A stretch of 64,000 bases of DNA from Ptychodera flava (Eukaryota; Hemichordata; Enteropneusta; Ptychoderidae). Made by a program: the position numbers and the translations under genes. This document shows positions 23,518-34,600 of the stretch, piece by piece. Position 1 is the stretch's first letter. Each line of letters begins with the position of its first letter. The stretch is taken from the NCBI RefSeq assembly GCF_041260155.1, contig NC_091935.1:5509501-5573500 (forward strand). Direction: 5' to 3'. The notes below the pieces were generated by a model. The model had not been told where the DNA came from. It did no database searches and was given only the letters and a program-made list of their open reading frames with translations.

Positions 23518-23778
23518 CTAGAAAGCCAAAGGCTTTTTAGACGTAGGGGAATAAACCAAAACAGTTATGATACGGAAACGATGACCAAGGCCTACGTGCC
23601 CGTTGTGAGTTGAGGTGACAACTTTACTGCCGTAACCATACACCGGGTCGTCCTCCGAAATGTTGGTACTGTAGAAACAGGAATTGCAGAGAAAGCAGTC
23701 TTCACAAAATAAACACTGGAAGATGGTCGAATTTTGCGTAATATCTTTAGAGCAAATGTCACACAGAATAGTAGTCAT
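23518..23778 (-). pseudogene. ZZ-type zinc finger frame in the 5' part of the LINE
   Basis: An 86-residue frame: CDIC near the N-terminus, then CLFCEDCFLCNSC, then a histidine-rich end with HNGHVGLGH. The spacing fits a ZZ-type zinc finger. It lies upstream of the endonuclease frames on the same strand and within the element's boundaries, so it is probably an accessory first ORF. Domain assignment is by eye. Confidence 0.5.
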
Positions 23779-24087
23779 AATGTTTCACTGTGGTTGTTAG
23801 AATCCAAAACGGTATGTTGGCCGGTATGCAGATGACGTTAGAACAATGGCTACGAGTGACACGAACCGCGTGGTCGAAGAAGAACTTCAAACTGCTGATA
23901 ACCAGGAAGACTCACCAGTGCAATAAGAAATTCCCCTCTGGGATTGTAAAAGAATACTTCAAATCACAGAAGAGCACAAGGGTGTGTCGGTAAAATATGT
24001 TCGTAGGCGGTAAAACCCGAGTATCTCCAGGAGCCTCTTCGGGAACGCACCGGTATCTGCTTGCGTGAAACCTGGGCCTATAGGCCT

Positions 24088-24753
24088 ACTTCTATCCGCT
24101 TAAGCAAGGATTTGACTATTTCTACGGTGTGCTTGGGTCAAATATCAACAATTGTGGCGATAACGGAAGATGTATGTTTTGGCCAGTGTATCGAGGTTAC
24201 ATCATGTCTCGCTGCCTCTGGTCGCTAGGTTACTTAGGCATACTGCTTGTGGTACATTTGCTTGGCTACATCAGGCGAAGAACTGTTATTCTAATATGGA
24301 GCTGCATACTGTTGTCTATTGCATGGAGTTACTTACGGCTGGTTGGACTGGGTGGTCGATTTATGTGTGCTCTAGTGAAGAACTATGACGTCATAGAGCA
24401 GCCTCTGATCTTGGATACAATGTCGACAAGGATGGTGAACCAAGCTAACGCTTTCATTGAACGAAGTTCTAGTCACGGACCTTTCTTGCTCTTTTTCTCA
24501 TTTCTTCAAATGCACACCGCTTTGTTTAACATGAAGAATTTCACTGAATCAAGTAAGCACGGGAAATATGGAGACAACGTTCAAGAAATGGACTGGATGG
24601 TCGGTAAAGTTTTGTCAAAGCTGAATGAACTTGGCTTGGAAGAGAACACTTTTGTGTATTTCACGTCGGACCATGGTGGTGCGCTGAAGCAATTTGCGGT
24701 TCTTCCGCCTCGCATTGGTGAGCGGGAAGGCGGATGGAATGGAATCTATAGAG
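24088..24753 (+). pseudogene. Sulf-B exon 3, right fragment after the LINE
   Basis: It resumes with the duplicated ACTT and then [13 protein letters not shown], the membrane hairpin, HTALF, and SDHGG (Asp codon 24,669-24,671, His codon 24,672-24,674), ending GWNGIYR plus one base before GTAATA. No further stop is seen in this piece. Confidence 0.92.
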
Positions 24754-25403
24754 GTAATAACGTAGAATTCGGATTTTGGAATTTTTGAAATGCGCGTGCG
24801 CAATCTGATAATTACCCTTCTTGCAATCATTACAGGATTTTGAATCATCATATCTGTCGTCTAGTACGGTGCACCTTTCATATTTCAAAACCACTCGTAT
24901 TCCTAGAATGACTCTCGTCGCCGTACTGCGAATGTGTTTCCCATGCTTCAATGAATATGCACACTGGGTCACTGATGCTTTATCGATCGGCATTTTCTAT
25001 TGAAACCATTAGGGAAATTAAACACTCACTGGCGTATTCGTAGAGAAAATCGAAAATTGTCTGATCGAGTTAATAGGAAATTTCAGTTATTATGAATTCA
25101 AAATGTAGGCAAATAGGACTTTCTGTCTTTCTCTAATCTTTGCCAAAATTAACTTTGATTTGTACCCTTGATAAAGTGAGGTAATGGTCTTGAAGTGTAT
25201 TTTGAAGTTCAAAATTTTTAGTTTTAGGTATGCATTGCCATAAGGGCTTGCAAAATGTTAACAGAGTGATTCATCGGAAAGCACAGAACAGTAGATATTC
25301 TTAGGTTACCAATTGATATAAACCCGGACCTTGACTTTTGTTGACATTCATATATCACCCCACTCTGAAGAAACCTCAGCTTAATCGTCTCTTCTTCGTG
25401 CAG

Positions 25404-25708
25404 GAGGCAAGGCCCAAAATTGGGAGGGCGGTATACGCGTCCCCACAATTGTACGCTATCCACCGATGATACGAAGAGGCATTGAGATATCAGTTCCTAC
25501 AAGCGCAATGGATGTCTTTCCAACGATTGCATCGCTTTTTGGTTTTTCTCGAGAGTCTATGATCAACCACATGACAGAGTTATTGATGGGCGAGACTTGA
25601 TGCCTCTCCTGAGAGGGAAGAGTACAGCGCCCCCTCACGACTTTCTGTTCCATTACTGCGGTAAATGGCTGACAGCTGTCACATGCTCGTCCTGTAGCGA
25701 AGGTACAG
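25404..25708 (+). pseudogene. Sulf-B exon 4 with a replaced segment
   Basis: It matches Sulf-A exon 4 up to TIASL. There, 30 unrelated bases (about 25,537-25,566) stand in place of 16, a net gain of 14, so the following GRDLMPLL region is out of frame and a stop follows. The 3' end (CSSCSEGT, donor GTAAAT) shows what the undamaged Sulf-A end should look like. Confidence 0.88.
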
Positions 25709-25935
25709 GTAAATTGGCAAAATAATGAATAGAACGATATAACGGAGGTTTTATCATCTATGATTGGTGCATTGAACGGAGAATAACGCGGTTGAAGTCC
25801 AATGTGTATGTGTGTGAGTAATAACGCATCCGTCTAATTGAATTAGTTTGTCTAAAATCAGTACAACTTTACTGGGTCTTTTAGACGATAAGATGATGTT
25901 CAAACTTATAGTTGGCTTTCCTATTTCTTTTTCAG

Positions 25936-26285
25936 ATAACGCCATATACAAGTTACATTATGTTACTCCGAATGTACCACCAGGAGAACAAAGCTGCCCC
26001 GGTCATAGTTTATGTCCATGCACCGGCAATGACACAACGCGCCATGACCCTCCACTAGTTTACAATTTGGTTACCGATCCTTCTGAAAGCCGCCCTCTAC
26101 CGGCCTCTGACGGGAAGGTCAAGGGTGTAATCGCTCAAGTAAACGAGGCACTTCTGTTACACGAAGAGTCGATTGTCCCGGTTCCGGCGCAAATCTGCGA
26201 GGAGAAATTTCTGAAAAGAAGTCTCTGGCGTCAGCCATGTTGTAATTTTCCCTTTTGCTCGTGCACGGAATATGTGAATGAGTGA
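25936..26285 (+). pseudogene. Sulf-B exon 5
   Basis: 350 nt, the same length as in Sulf-A. It encodes NAIYKLHYVTPNVPPGEQ, CPCTGNDTT, HDPPLVYNL and CCNFPFCSC, with the stop TGA at 26,283-26,285. It is open and highly similar to Sulf-A. Confidence 0.92.
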
Positions 26286-28338
26286 GACTCATTTTGGCAC
26301 CACTACCTTTGCAATACAATCGATATCAAACAAACAATTGGTTTTCATTTTTTATACCACAAGGAACTCTTCACTGTTAAGCTTTGTTATTATGTCCTTT
26401 TGCTGTCTGAAACTCTGGAACTACGTAAATTAGCGACTAGCACTGTAATTTGACGTTTTCAGAAGAAAGCAGTTGCAAGAGTATTTTCAACTTACTTTTA
26501 TGATTCTTTTCGATTGTTCCATTCAAGATTTTATCCTTTGGATTATCGATCACGTCCCCGACACACGCTCATTCAACAATTTCATTGATCATAACCCCTC
26601 CAAACTTTTCATTTTAGCCGACGTATGGAAAGATCAGCTTAATCGAAAGTTTTGTAACATCCAACTACATTCATTTATGTAACTGCATTTACGCTTGAAC
26701 TTACTTCCGACCAATATGTTTTGAGCAATGCTTTTTTTATCGCGTCGTTTGTCGACCAACATTACCGGGGCAGGATGCTCTAAGTCACGTAAGGGGACGT
26801 AAGAATTGCCGATTTATCACCACAGTATGGATCGGCATTCATAGTGTGAATAGAAAATTCGTTTTACTGTGTATTTCTATTTGTCATACATACGAGAATT
26901 AAACCCACGAGTATTCCATAAAATTCGTCGAGCAATGCTAGAAATTGACCTGACAAATAGCAGTGAATAATCCTTGCCGTGGTAAATGGCATGATAAACG
27001 ATTATTTTGTATTCTGTTCTAAGTCTCAGATAGTGACCACATCCACATTGCCGTGGTCAATGTGTTGAATAAACGTTTTTCTGCGTAAGCCTCTTTGTTT
27101 TAATAAAGACACGTGACAAGGTTAGGGTTTAGTGTGTGTGTGTGTGTTTGTGTGTGTCTGTGTTTGTGTGTGTTGACCATCGATATCATTTATGGGAAAT
27201 GTTTACCGAAAAGGGACATTAAACAATAACTTACAAAAAGTGGCATAAATTACTTCGTGGAATACATGGCGATTCTGTTAGAGTATGTTATTTAAGGGCG
27301 TTAAAGTATTTCAAATTTATCCTTCTCCCTTTTTAGCTGTTATCTCAGCTTTGCTACTCAGATCAAGAAATAATCTATAAATTTAAAGGGTTCCTTTACT
27401 TTTTTGTTTTTTACTTTTAACAAATGAATGCTACCTTGAAAATGTGATTTTCTGAATTTTTACGTATGGTTGATGATGGCAATTTCCCCAAACGTAAACA
27501 AAAATCAACGACAAAAGCCAAGACATATAACTAAAATACAAGTTTTATTTAAAAATGTATCCATTTTATGACTAACTACAACCTTTATTGCATAAGATTC
27601 AATAAGTATCGCCTACGTTGAGTCAGACCAAAATTCATGGAACTCGTTCGATTGAAAAATAATGTGCATGCTGACCTTGATACCTGCAGTGATCTTGAAT
27701 GTGAAAATTAGCGCAAAGATCTTTGTCGATTTGGATCAAAATGCAGACTGTGGTGAAAGATGGCTGTAACATTCTGCATTATCGTAAGGAGGTATAATCC
27801 CCCCCCCCTGAAAATCATAACAATGCGGATGGCCGTAAATTTTTGCAAAAACACCACTGGGGGCACTGTTTTCGTCACTGGCTGCAAATTCTAATGGCCT
27901 TGTCCACACTAAAATTTAATCCATAATTACTATAGCTGTCATTGATCCGGTACCGGCTGAAAGCAAAATGCCCCTGACTGAGTAAAGAAAAATAACTCAA
28001 CGTTACTGTGGTAGCCTATTTGGAAAAGAATTGGCGGTCTTAAGGCACAAAGCCTTGAAGGTCACAGAATGCAGGCACAAGTTTGCTAGGCGAAGAGAGA
28101 TTTTCCATGTTTCGATCGAATAGTAAACATTTTGAATATTACTATGACTTGATACTACATAATAGGCTCTTGATAACGATAGACTCTTGATACTACATTA
28201 GCCCTAAGTTTGAAAACGCAACTTCAGCTTGAGTAATTCAGCATATCACAAATACAATACAATGCAATAAAATAGTGGCATTAAAATGCGCCTATTTTAG
28301 CAAACGTACTTGATCAACGTAAGTTGACCGATGACTGG
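26286..28338. other. Tail-to-tail spacer between Sulf-B and Sulf-C
   Basis: About 26,286-27,070 matches the downstream flank of Sulf-A and so marks the right end of the A/B duplication. A GT-rich microsatellite lies at about 27,129-27,172. A TTTATT near 27,544 would be an AATAAA for Sulf-C on the minus strand, but it is ~800 bases past the stop. Nothing else is recognisable. Confidence 0.5.
27129..27172. repeat. (GT)n-rich microsatellite
   Basis: An interrupted GT dinucleotide run of about 44 bases. Confidence 0.9.
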
Positions 28339-28691
28339 TCAGTCTAAGTCATAATACTCTTCCTTACATGAACACAGAGGAAAATTACAACAAGGCGCCA
28401 GCAATAAATTCGCTTGTAAACGCTCTGCACTAATTTGCACCGGAACAGGTAGGACTGTTTTCTTATGCTTTAGTATGGCATCATCCACGCGGGATACAAT
28501 GTTCTCTGTGGCTCTGTCCGTGGCTGCCAATGCATTGCTTTCAGATGGGTCAGTCACCAAATTGAACACCAAAGGAGGCTCGTGGAACGTGGTTTGGTCT
28601 CCAGTACACGGACAGACCATTGGATCTGTGCAATGGTCCGTGCCAGGCGCTAGGTTTGCTGTATTGTAGTGTACTTTATACACCATATCAT
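28339..28691 (-). CDS. Sulf-C exon 5
   Basis: It follows a catag acceptor and encodes [35 protein letters not shown], the tail CCNFPLCSC, then EEYYDLD and TGA. The tail is slightly longer than in A and B. Confidence 0.93.
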
Positions 28692-31600
28692 CTATGAAAC
28701 ACGGAAAAGTAAGGTAAAATACAGTGTGCCTTTGTTATTTGTTCCGGGCGTGACTCTACTCCATTGCTGTAATTCGTGTAGATATCAGCCTTGAAGTTTA
28801 ACAGTGTACGCCAAATACATATTTTGAGCATCCCCGTTTTCTACAAAAGAAATTCACTCATACCAATGGTAAATACATAAGAATTGAGATGTTACTTAAC
28901 ATTTTTTGACAACATAAAATCCTAAGGTAAGCACGATGCGTGATGGTGACGCCTTTACAGGAAAATATATGTTGCTAGAACCGTCAGCTTTCCACACAAT
29001 AAGCCGTCTATGCAATCAGTCTAATGACAAAAACATCATATATATTCCCAGATATATATGTCAAACCTGTCTACTGATTATTTAGAACCATACATTTCCC
29101 ATGACCATTTACTAAATTCGTTCTAGATTTAGGCATTGGCGATACATGGAAGACGCTAGAATGCTAATAGGCTAATGCAGACGCTGAAACGAACGCCTTC
29201 TTCCCTAAACTACCCTTCAATCAGGAGAAAACCTACCTTCTCCGCATACTGTGCAAGTAGCAGCAGTCAACCACTGACCGCAATAATGGAACAGAAAGTC
29301 GTGAGGGGGCGCTGCACTCTTCCCTCTCAGCAGAGGCATCAAGTCTCGCCCATCAATAACTCTATCACGTGGAAGATCCACTCCAGCCAGCGATGCAATC
29401 GTTGGAAAGACATCCATTGTGCTTGTTGGAACTGATATCTCAATGCCTCTTGGTATCATCGGTGGATAGCGTACAACTGTAGGGACGCGTATACCGCCCT
29501 CCCAATTCTGGGCCTTGCCTCCTAAAATGGCATCAAAACACATCAACTGTTCAGTCAAAATTAAAACTTTTATCCCTATTTGATAATGGTAATTCGGAGA
29601 ACAACTACTGATTATGTTAATAATTCATTCTCTTATTTCAGTAGTAATTCCTGTGATCTGTTCGTACTATTATTGAAGATGCCTCGAGAAAGTGGTAATA
29701 GCTCCAACTTTTGATGTTATTTGCATATTTTACGTTTCAGAAAACAATTCCATTTTTTAATTCTTCTGGCCTCAGTATTAATATAGAAAATGTCAAACTA
29801 ACGCAAAAACGCTCTTTGTTCAACGTTCATTGATAACTCAATTCTTGTCCGAACTAGCATTCAGTTGTCAACGAGAACATTGAAAGTTACACATAAACGG
29901 ATTGTGTGTCGACGAGTTTGACAATTTGACATGATACAGGGAGTTTAACAAATACTTAATCTTACAAACAGGAACAAACCAACAGAGAACTCATCTTAAG
30001 TTACAGCTGATAGAGAGTGGCACGTACAAGTGTAAAATTTCAAATATGTTCATGGACATTTAAAGATCTAGCTGAAAGCCTGTGAAAGTTTGTGGAAATG
30101 TAAATGATGACGTCATCCTGCACATCTACTGTCCACGCAAATCGACTAATTGAGTGAAATGTCAATAGTGGAAATAGTAATTAATGCATTTCAGTCGAAT
30201 CAAGGATGTTCAAGAGTAAAATACCTTTGTAGATTCCATTCCATCCTCCTTCTCGTTCACCAATGCGATGCGGGAGGACAGCTATCTCGTTCTTAAAGCC
30301 ACCGTGGTCCGAGGTAAAATAGACAAAAGTGTTCTCTTCAAAGCCAAGTTCACTCAGCTTTGACAAAACTTTGCCGACCATCCAGTCCATTTCTTCAACG
30401 TTGTCTCCATATTTCCCGTGCTTACTAGACCCAGTGAAGTTCTTCATGTTAAACAAAGCGGTGTGCGTTTGAAGAAATGAGAAATAGAGCAGGAAAGGTC
30501 CGTGAGCGGCACTTCGTTCAATGAAAGCGTTAGCTTGGTTCACCATTCTGGTCGATATTGTATCCAGGATCAAGGGTTGCTCGATGACGTCATAGTTCTT
30601 CATCAACACGCACATAATTCGGCCGGCTAGTAAAACATGTCGCACATAAGTCCATGCCACAGATACCAATATGCAGCTCCATATCAAGAAAACAGTTCTT
30701 CGCCTGATTAAGCCCAGCATGCGAAGTGTACACAGTATCACTAAGTATCCTACCGACCAGAGGCAGCGGGATTTGATATAATTTCCATACACGGTCGCAA
30801 AAAGTCTCTTTCCGTCATCGCCACAATCATTTATATTTGTAACGAGAAATCCGTAAAAATAGTCAAATCCTTGCTTTAGAGGATGGAAATGGTGATCATT
30901 TCGTGTCATCAGGTTTGTACCTAGATGCCACTTTCCTGAATAGAAAAACACACAATGAGAATACTTTAGTACACGTTGGTTTCGAACAACGTATAGTTTT
31001 TGTCAAGATAGTAGGTTGAGGGCGCCAGCCTGAGTCCTTGCAGGAACGCCAGAGTGTCCTCTCGAGGAGCATATATAGTGGTACTATATCCACTAATGTA
31101 GGAATATTGAATCTGTCATTTCGCTCACACCTGCAGTCACAGACGCAAAATAAAACGATGTGTAATTGCAGGAGGGACTATAGCAAGACCGTAAAAACCA
31201 TAGATTTATATTTTTCCGCACATCCAAGCTCGGTCTCTCATGAAAGTGATGGAACTTAATGATTTTTTTACTTTGCACTTTGTTTGTTTTCGTAGTCTTA
31301 TTTGGTGTTTAGCTCACGAGTCGAATGGGACGGCAAAACAAGAATACACGACTGTTACGAAGATGACAGAGAACAAAACTATGAAGTGTGTGTTTTGTGA
31401 ATTTGCAGCCATTGACATTTTTGCCATGATTATGCGCATTGTTAATTTCTTTAATTAATGGCATTTTTTTTTCAACAAAAAAGACTGATGCAGGAAATAG
31501 CAAAGGGCGCGACAACGACAAGAGAAACGACCCTTTCCTCTGTTTGTCTGAGACGTTTTTGTGACAGAGTCTCCACTACGCCGCCGATAATTAAATTGAC

Positions 31601-34600
31601 GTAATGTCGGCCCGGGAGGTACAATTCTGATTCATCTGTGCAGTATTCATGGTCATATTAAGATCATACCTTATCTCCCAAGCGGAAAGGTGAGATCAAA
31701 GCCTTTTGTTTGGTCAAAACTGACAGCCTGTAGCACATTTGTATTTCCCTACTCGTTGATTTAAATAGTCTGAAATATTTCTTGTCCCCTCATTCTGCTC
31801 TTAACGAGACATGCATTGGTGTTTGTATGATGCTTACCAATGAGGGCGGTAGAATATCCCACACCTTTCAAAATCTCTGCAAACGTGGTTTCATTTTGAG
31901 GCAGGCCAGCGGTACAGTCAGAAGTAGTTATCATCGTCAGAAGTCCTGGTTCCACGTTAGATGCCATTCCTATGTAGTTGATGAAACAAGAGGTGTGTTG
32001 AAAATGCCGTAAACGCTTGAAATCTTTCAGAGTTTTACATATCAAGAGATTATATCAAAGTTCTGCCGCCAATACTGCAGAGAGCGGCAAATTTACATAT
32101 CGTCTTTTCTTAAATCGCCCTGAACTAGTCTCAAACAAACCTATTGGCATATTACGAATGTATCTGGCTTCATAAACACTTAGACAACATAGGTACCTGC
32201 AAAGTTTACATACGGTTTTTAAATATGAAGATTTGGTGGAAAATAGCCTGTGGAACAAAGGGAATTGCCCTTCTGGAAGCTGTCGTTCCATGATTCAAAC
32301 AACTGTCAATAATTTGGTGACGTTCAGAGGCTTAAACTGCTCAAACATTTGTTGTCCGTACGTGAATAATTACGATGTAAAAAGTAGTTCCAAGGGGACA
32401 CCGTGCTTCTATGCGAAAAGTGAACGGCAACAGTGAAGATAAACCATAGCAAATATCATCTATCATAAAACATATGCAGGACTTCTGGCACGGTAGTAAT
32501 GCTTTTTGGCCAATATTCTTTGTTTAGCCCATTGCATCCTGGACATTTCTCTTTCTCATCAGTTTGTTGGCACTCCAAATATGGAGGTTTTTGTGCGTTT
32601 GTGCAATTGTAGTTTCGATGAACCATTGAAGTTTACAGTGCGCCTGCGTAGTAGCTGGGTTGTCGATGGCAGACGAATTTACCATAAGGCGTGACTGTGC
32701 CAACTGAGTCTGCATTCACAAACACCTCTGGGGGGAGAGGGACGGGAGGATTTTTTCAAATGACCCCTAAAAAACTCACAATGCGTTCAAATCCCCCTTC
32801 CGACTTGCTATAATTTTGACCCCCCAACCAGGGTCGGAACAGAAATTACAGGTGCGTCGCAATTTTTTGCGCAAGCATTTTTGAAGGGTCATGAAATTTC
32901 ATGCATGCCTTTTGGGGAGGGTCACAATTTTTTGCACAACAATTAGAAGGTATACTGTGGCCGATATATCAAATCATAATACATAGAAGTCTGTTGGGCA
33001 AACTGTTAACATTTCCCCATAAAAATATGAGATAACATGATATATCTGTACAATAATATATGTTTGATAATTCATGTAAATATACTATGCTCAAAGTGGA
33101 AGGTAAAAAGTACATATATGTACAAAAATTAATTTTTGGATTTCGTTGATAATGGTAGGCTAAGACAAAAAATGTGAACAATTTTTTACAATAGAAAACT
33201 AGCAATATCTGTGTCTCTATAGACTTATAAATGTACTTTATATGAATAGGGTGGTTACAAGTGTATGTGTGTGCAAGAAATTTGATTTGGAATTTCGCTG
33301 AAAATGTTAATTCACTGTACATTAAATCTTTGAGAAAATATGATTTATATTTTCCAGTACAAAACCTACTACACTAGTGCATATATAGATAAATTACTTC
33401 ATTATCATAGGGTGGTTACAAGTACATATGTGTGCAAGAAATTTAATTTTGGAATTTCACCGAAAATGTTCATTTACCATATGTGCGAGTCTATGATGAA
33501 ACCGTGAATAATTTTTTTTCAATATAAATATTACTATACTTGTGCATATAAAGACGTTGGGTAATTGATATAAATGTATTTGATTAGAATAGAAAATGCA
33601 TTTGATTAGAATACAGTGATTACAAGTGTATATGTTTACAAGAAATATGTTTTTTGAATTTCACCAAAAACGTTGATCGACTATTAATAGGAGTCTACGA
33701 CAAAAGATTAATGTGAATATTTTTCCTTATATAACATTGCAATATTTGTGCAATATAGACCTTTGATAATTGACATCACTGTACTTGATTAGAATAGAGT
33801 GGTTACAAGTGCATATGTGGGCGAGAACTTTGAATTTGAATTTCACGAAAACGTTGATCCACTGTACATTTAAGTCTGTGAGAAAACTATGAATAATTTT
33901 TTCACAATGCTAGATTAACTTAATCTGTGCTTTTATAAGCGTTTGTTGATTGATACAATTGTACTTGATACAAATAGGGTCTTTGACAGTTTAGATGAGG
34001 ACAACTAACATGATATTTTTATTTCACCTAAAATTTATATTTCACTTCTCAGGTAAACTATTAAATGTTTTCCCTGACAAAATTGCTATATCTGTAATGT
34101 GTAGGTATATTTTGTTAAATCTTGACTTTAAGGCCGTAATAAGGTTTTTGCAAAGCAATAGTAGTGATCTCTGTACAAGTACAAGCCAAGTGAAGGTAAA
34201 CATTGCAGCTGTTGTCCCTTTTGCGATCACATAAGAAGATTAAGTTTGGAAACAAGACGACTCCCTTCATCTGTCAGGAAAACTGGACACAATTAAAAAT
34301 TCGGCCAACGCTACCCGAATTCATCTGTCAAAGTTTCTATGAAGATATATAATGTGATATATACTGCCGTTACACTCCTGCAACGAGGTCTAAGTTAGTG
34401 CAGTCTGTATTAGGAACATAACAAACCATGTTTGGGCTTAGATATATCGGGTTCCAAAGGTTAAAAAATCATGTAGTCGTAGACCCTCATTTACTTTGGT
34501 GTAGGGTGTGACAACATCAGAAAAATTAACCTTGGGCGTGGGTCAGCAAACACATATAATTTATGTTATATGTAAATTTTTATACGTTTCTCACATTTTC

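Larger units (their letters stand above)
19814..24087 (-). mobile_element. CR1/L2-group LINE inserted in Sulf-B exon 3
   Basis: A non-LTR retrotransposon on the minus strand with an A-rich AAAT-type tail at the plus-strand left end and ACTT duplicated at 19,810-19,813 and 24,088-24,091. In element order: a ZZ-type zinc finger frame (23,778-23,518), a frame with a hydrophobic leader, a 2A-like GDIHVNPGP and half a PHD finger (23,443-22,898), an APE-type endonuclease in two frames (23,060-22,488; 22,522-21,707), reverse transcriptase with SKAFDSVNH and YADD (21,717-20,722), and an RT C-terminal region (20,791-20,270). At least four frame changes separate these parts, so the copy is inactive. 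It reaches near full span, unlike most LINE copies. Confidence 0.93.
15220..26285 (+). pseudogene. Sulf-B: steryl-sulfatase-like pseudogene split by a LINE
   Basis: Exon pieces: 15220-15484, 17314-17445, 19765-19813 plus 24088-24753 (exon 3, interrupted), 25404-25708, 25936-26285. It is the tandem duplicate of Sulf-A, with nearly the same protein and identical intron phases. Two independent lesions make it unable to give a whole enzyme: a 4.27-kb minus-strand LINE inside exon 3, flanked by ACTT on both sides, and in exon 4 a 30-base stretch of unrelated sequence replacing 16 bases, which shifts the frame to a nearby stop. Exons 1, 2 and 5 remain open, so decay is recent or local gene conversion has refreshed them. 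A truncated transcript remains possible. Confidence 0.92.

Noticed and set aside
20270-23778. Reverse transcriptase considered as part of an LTR retroelement
   Set aside because: APE endonuclease, A-rich tail, short target duplication and lack of LTRs, integrase or protease all indicate a LINE.
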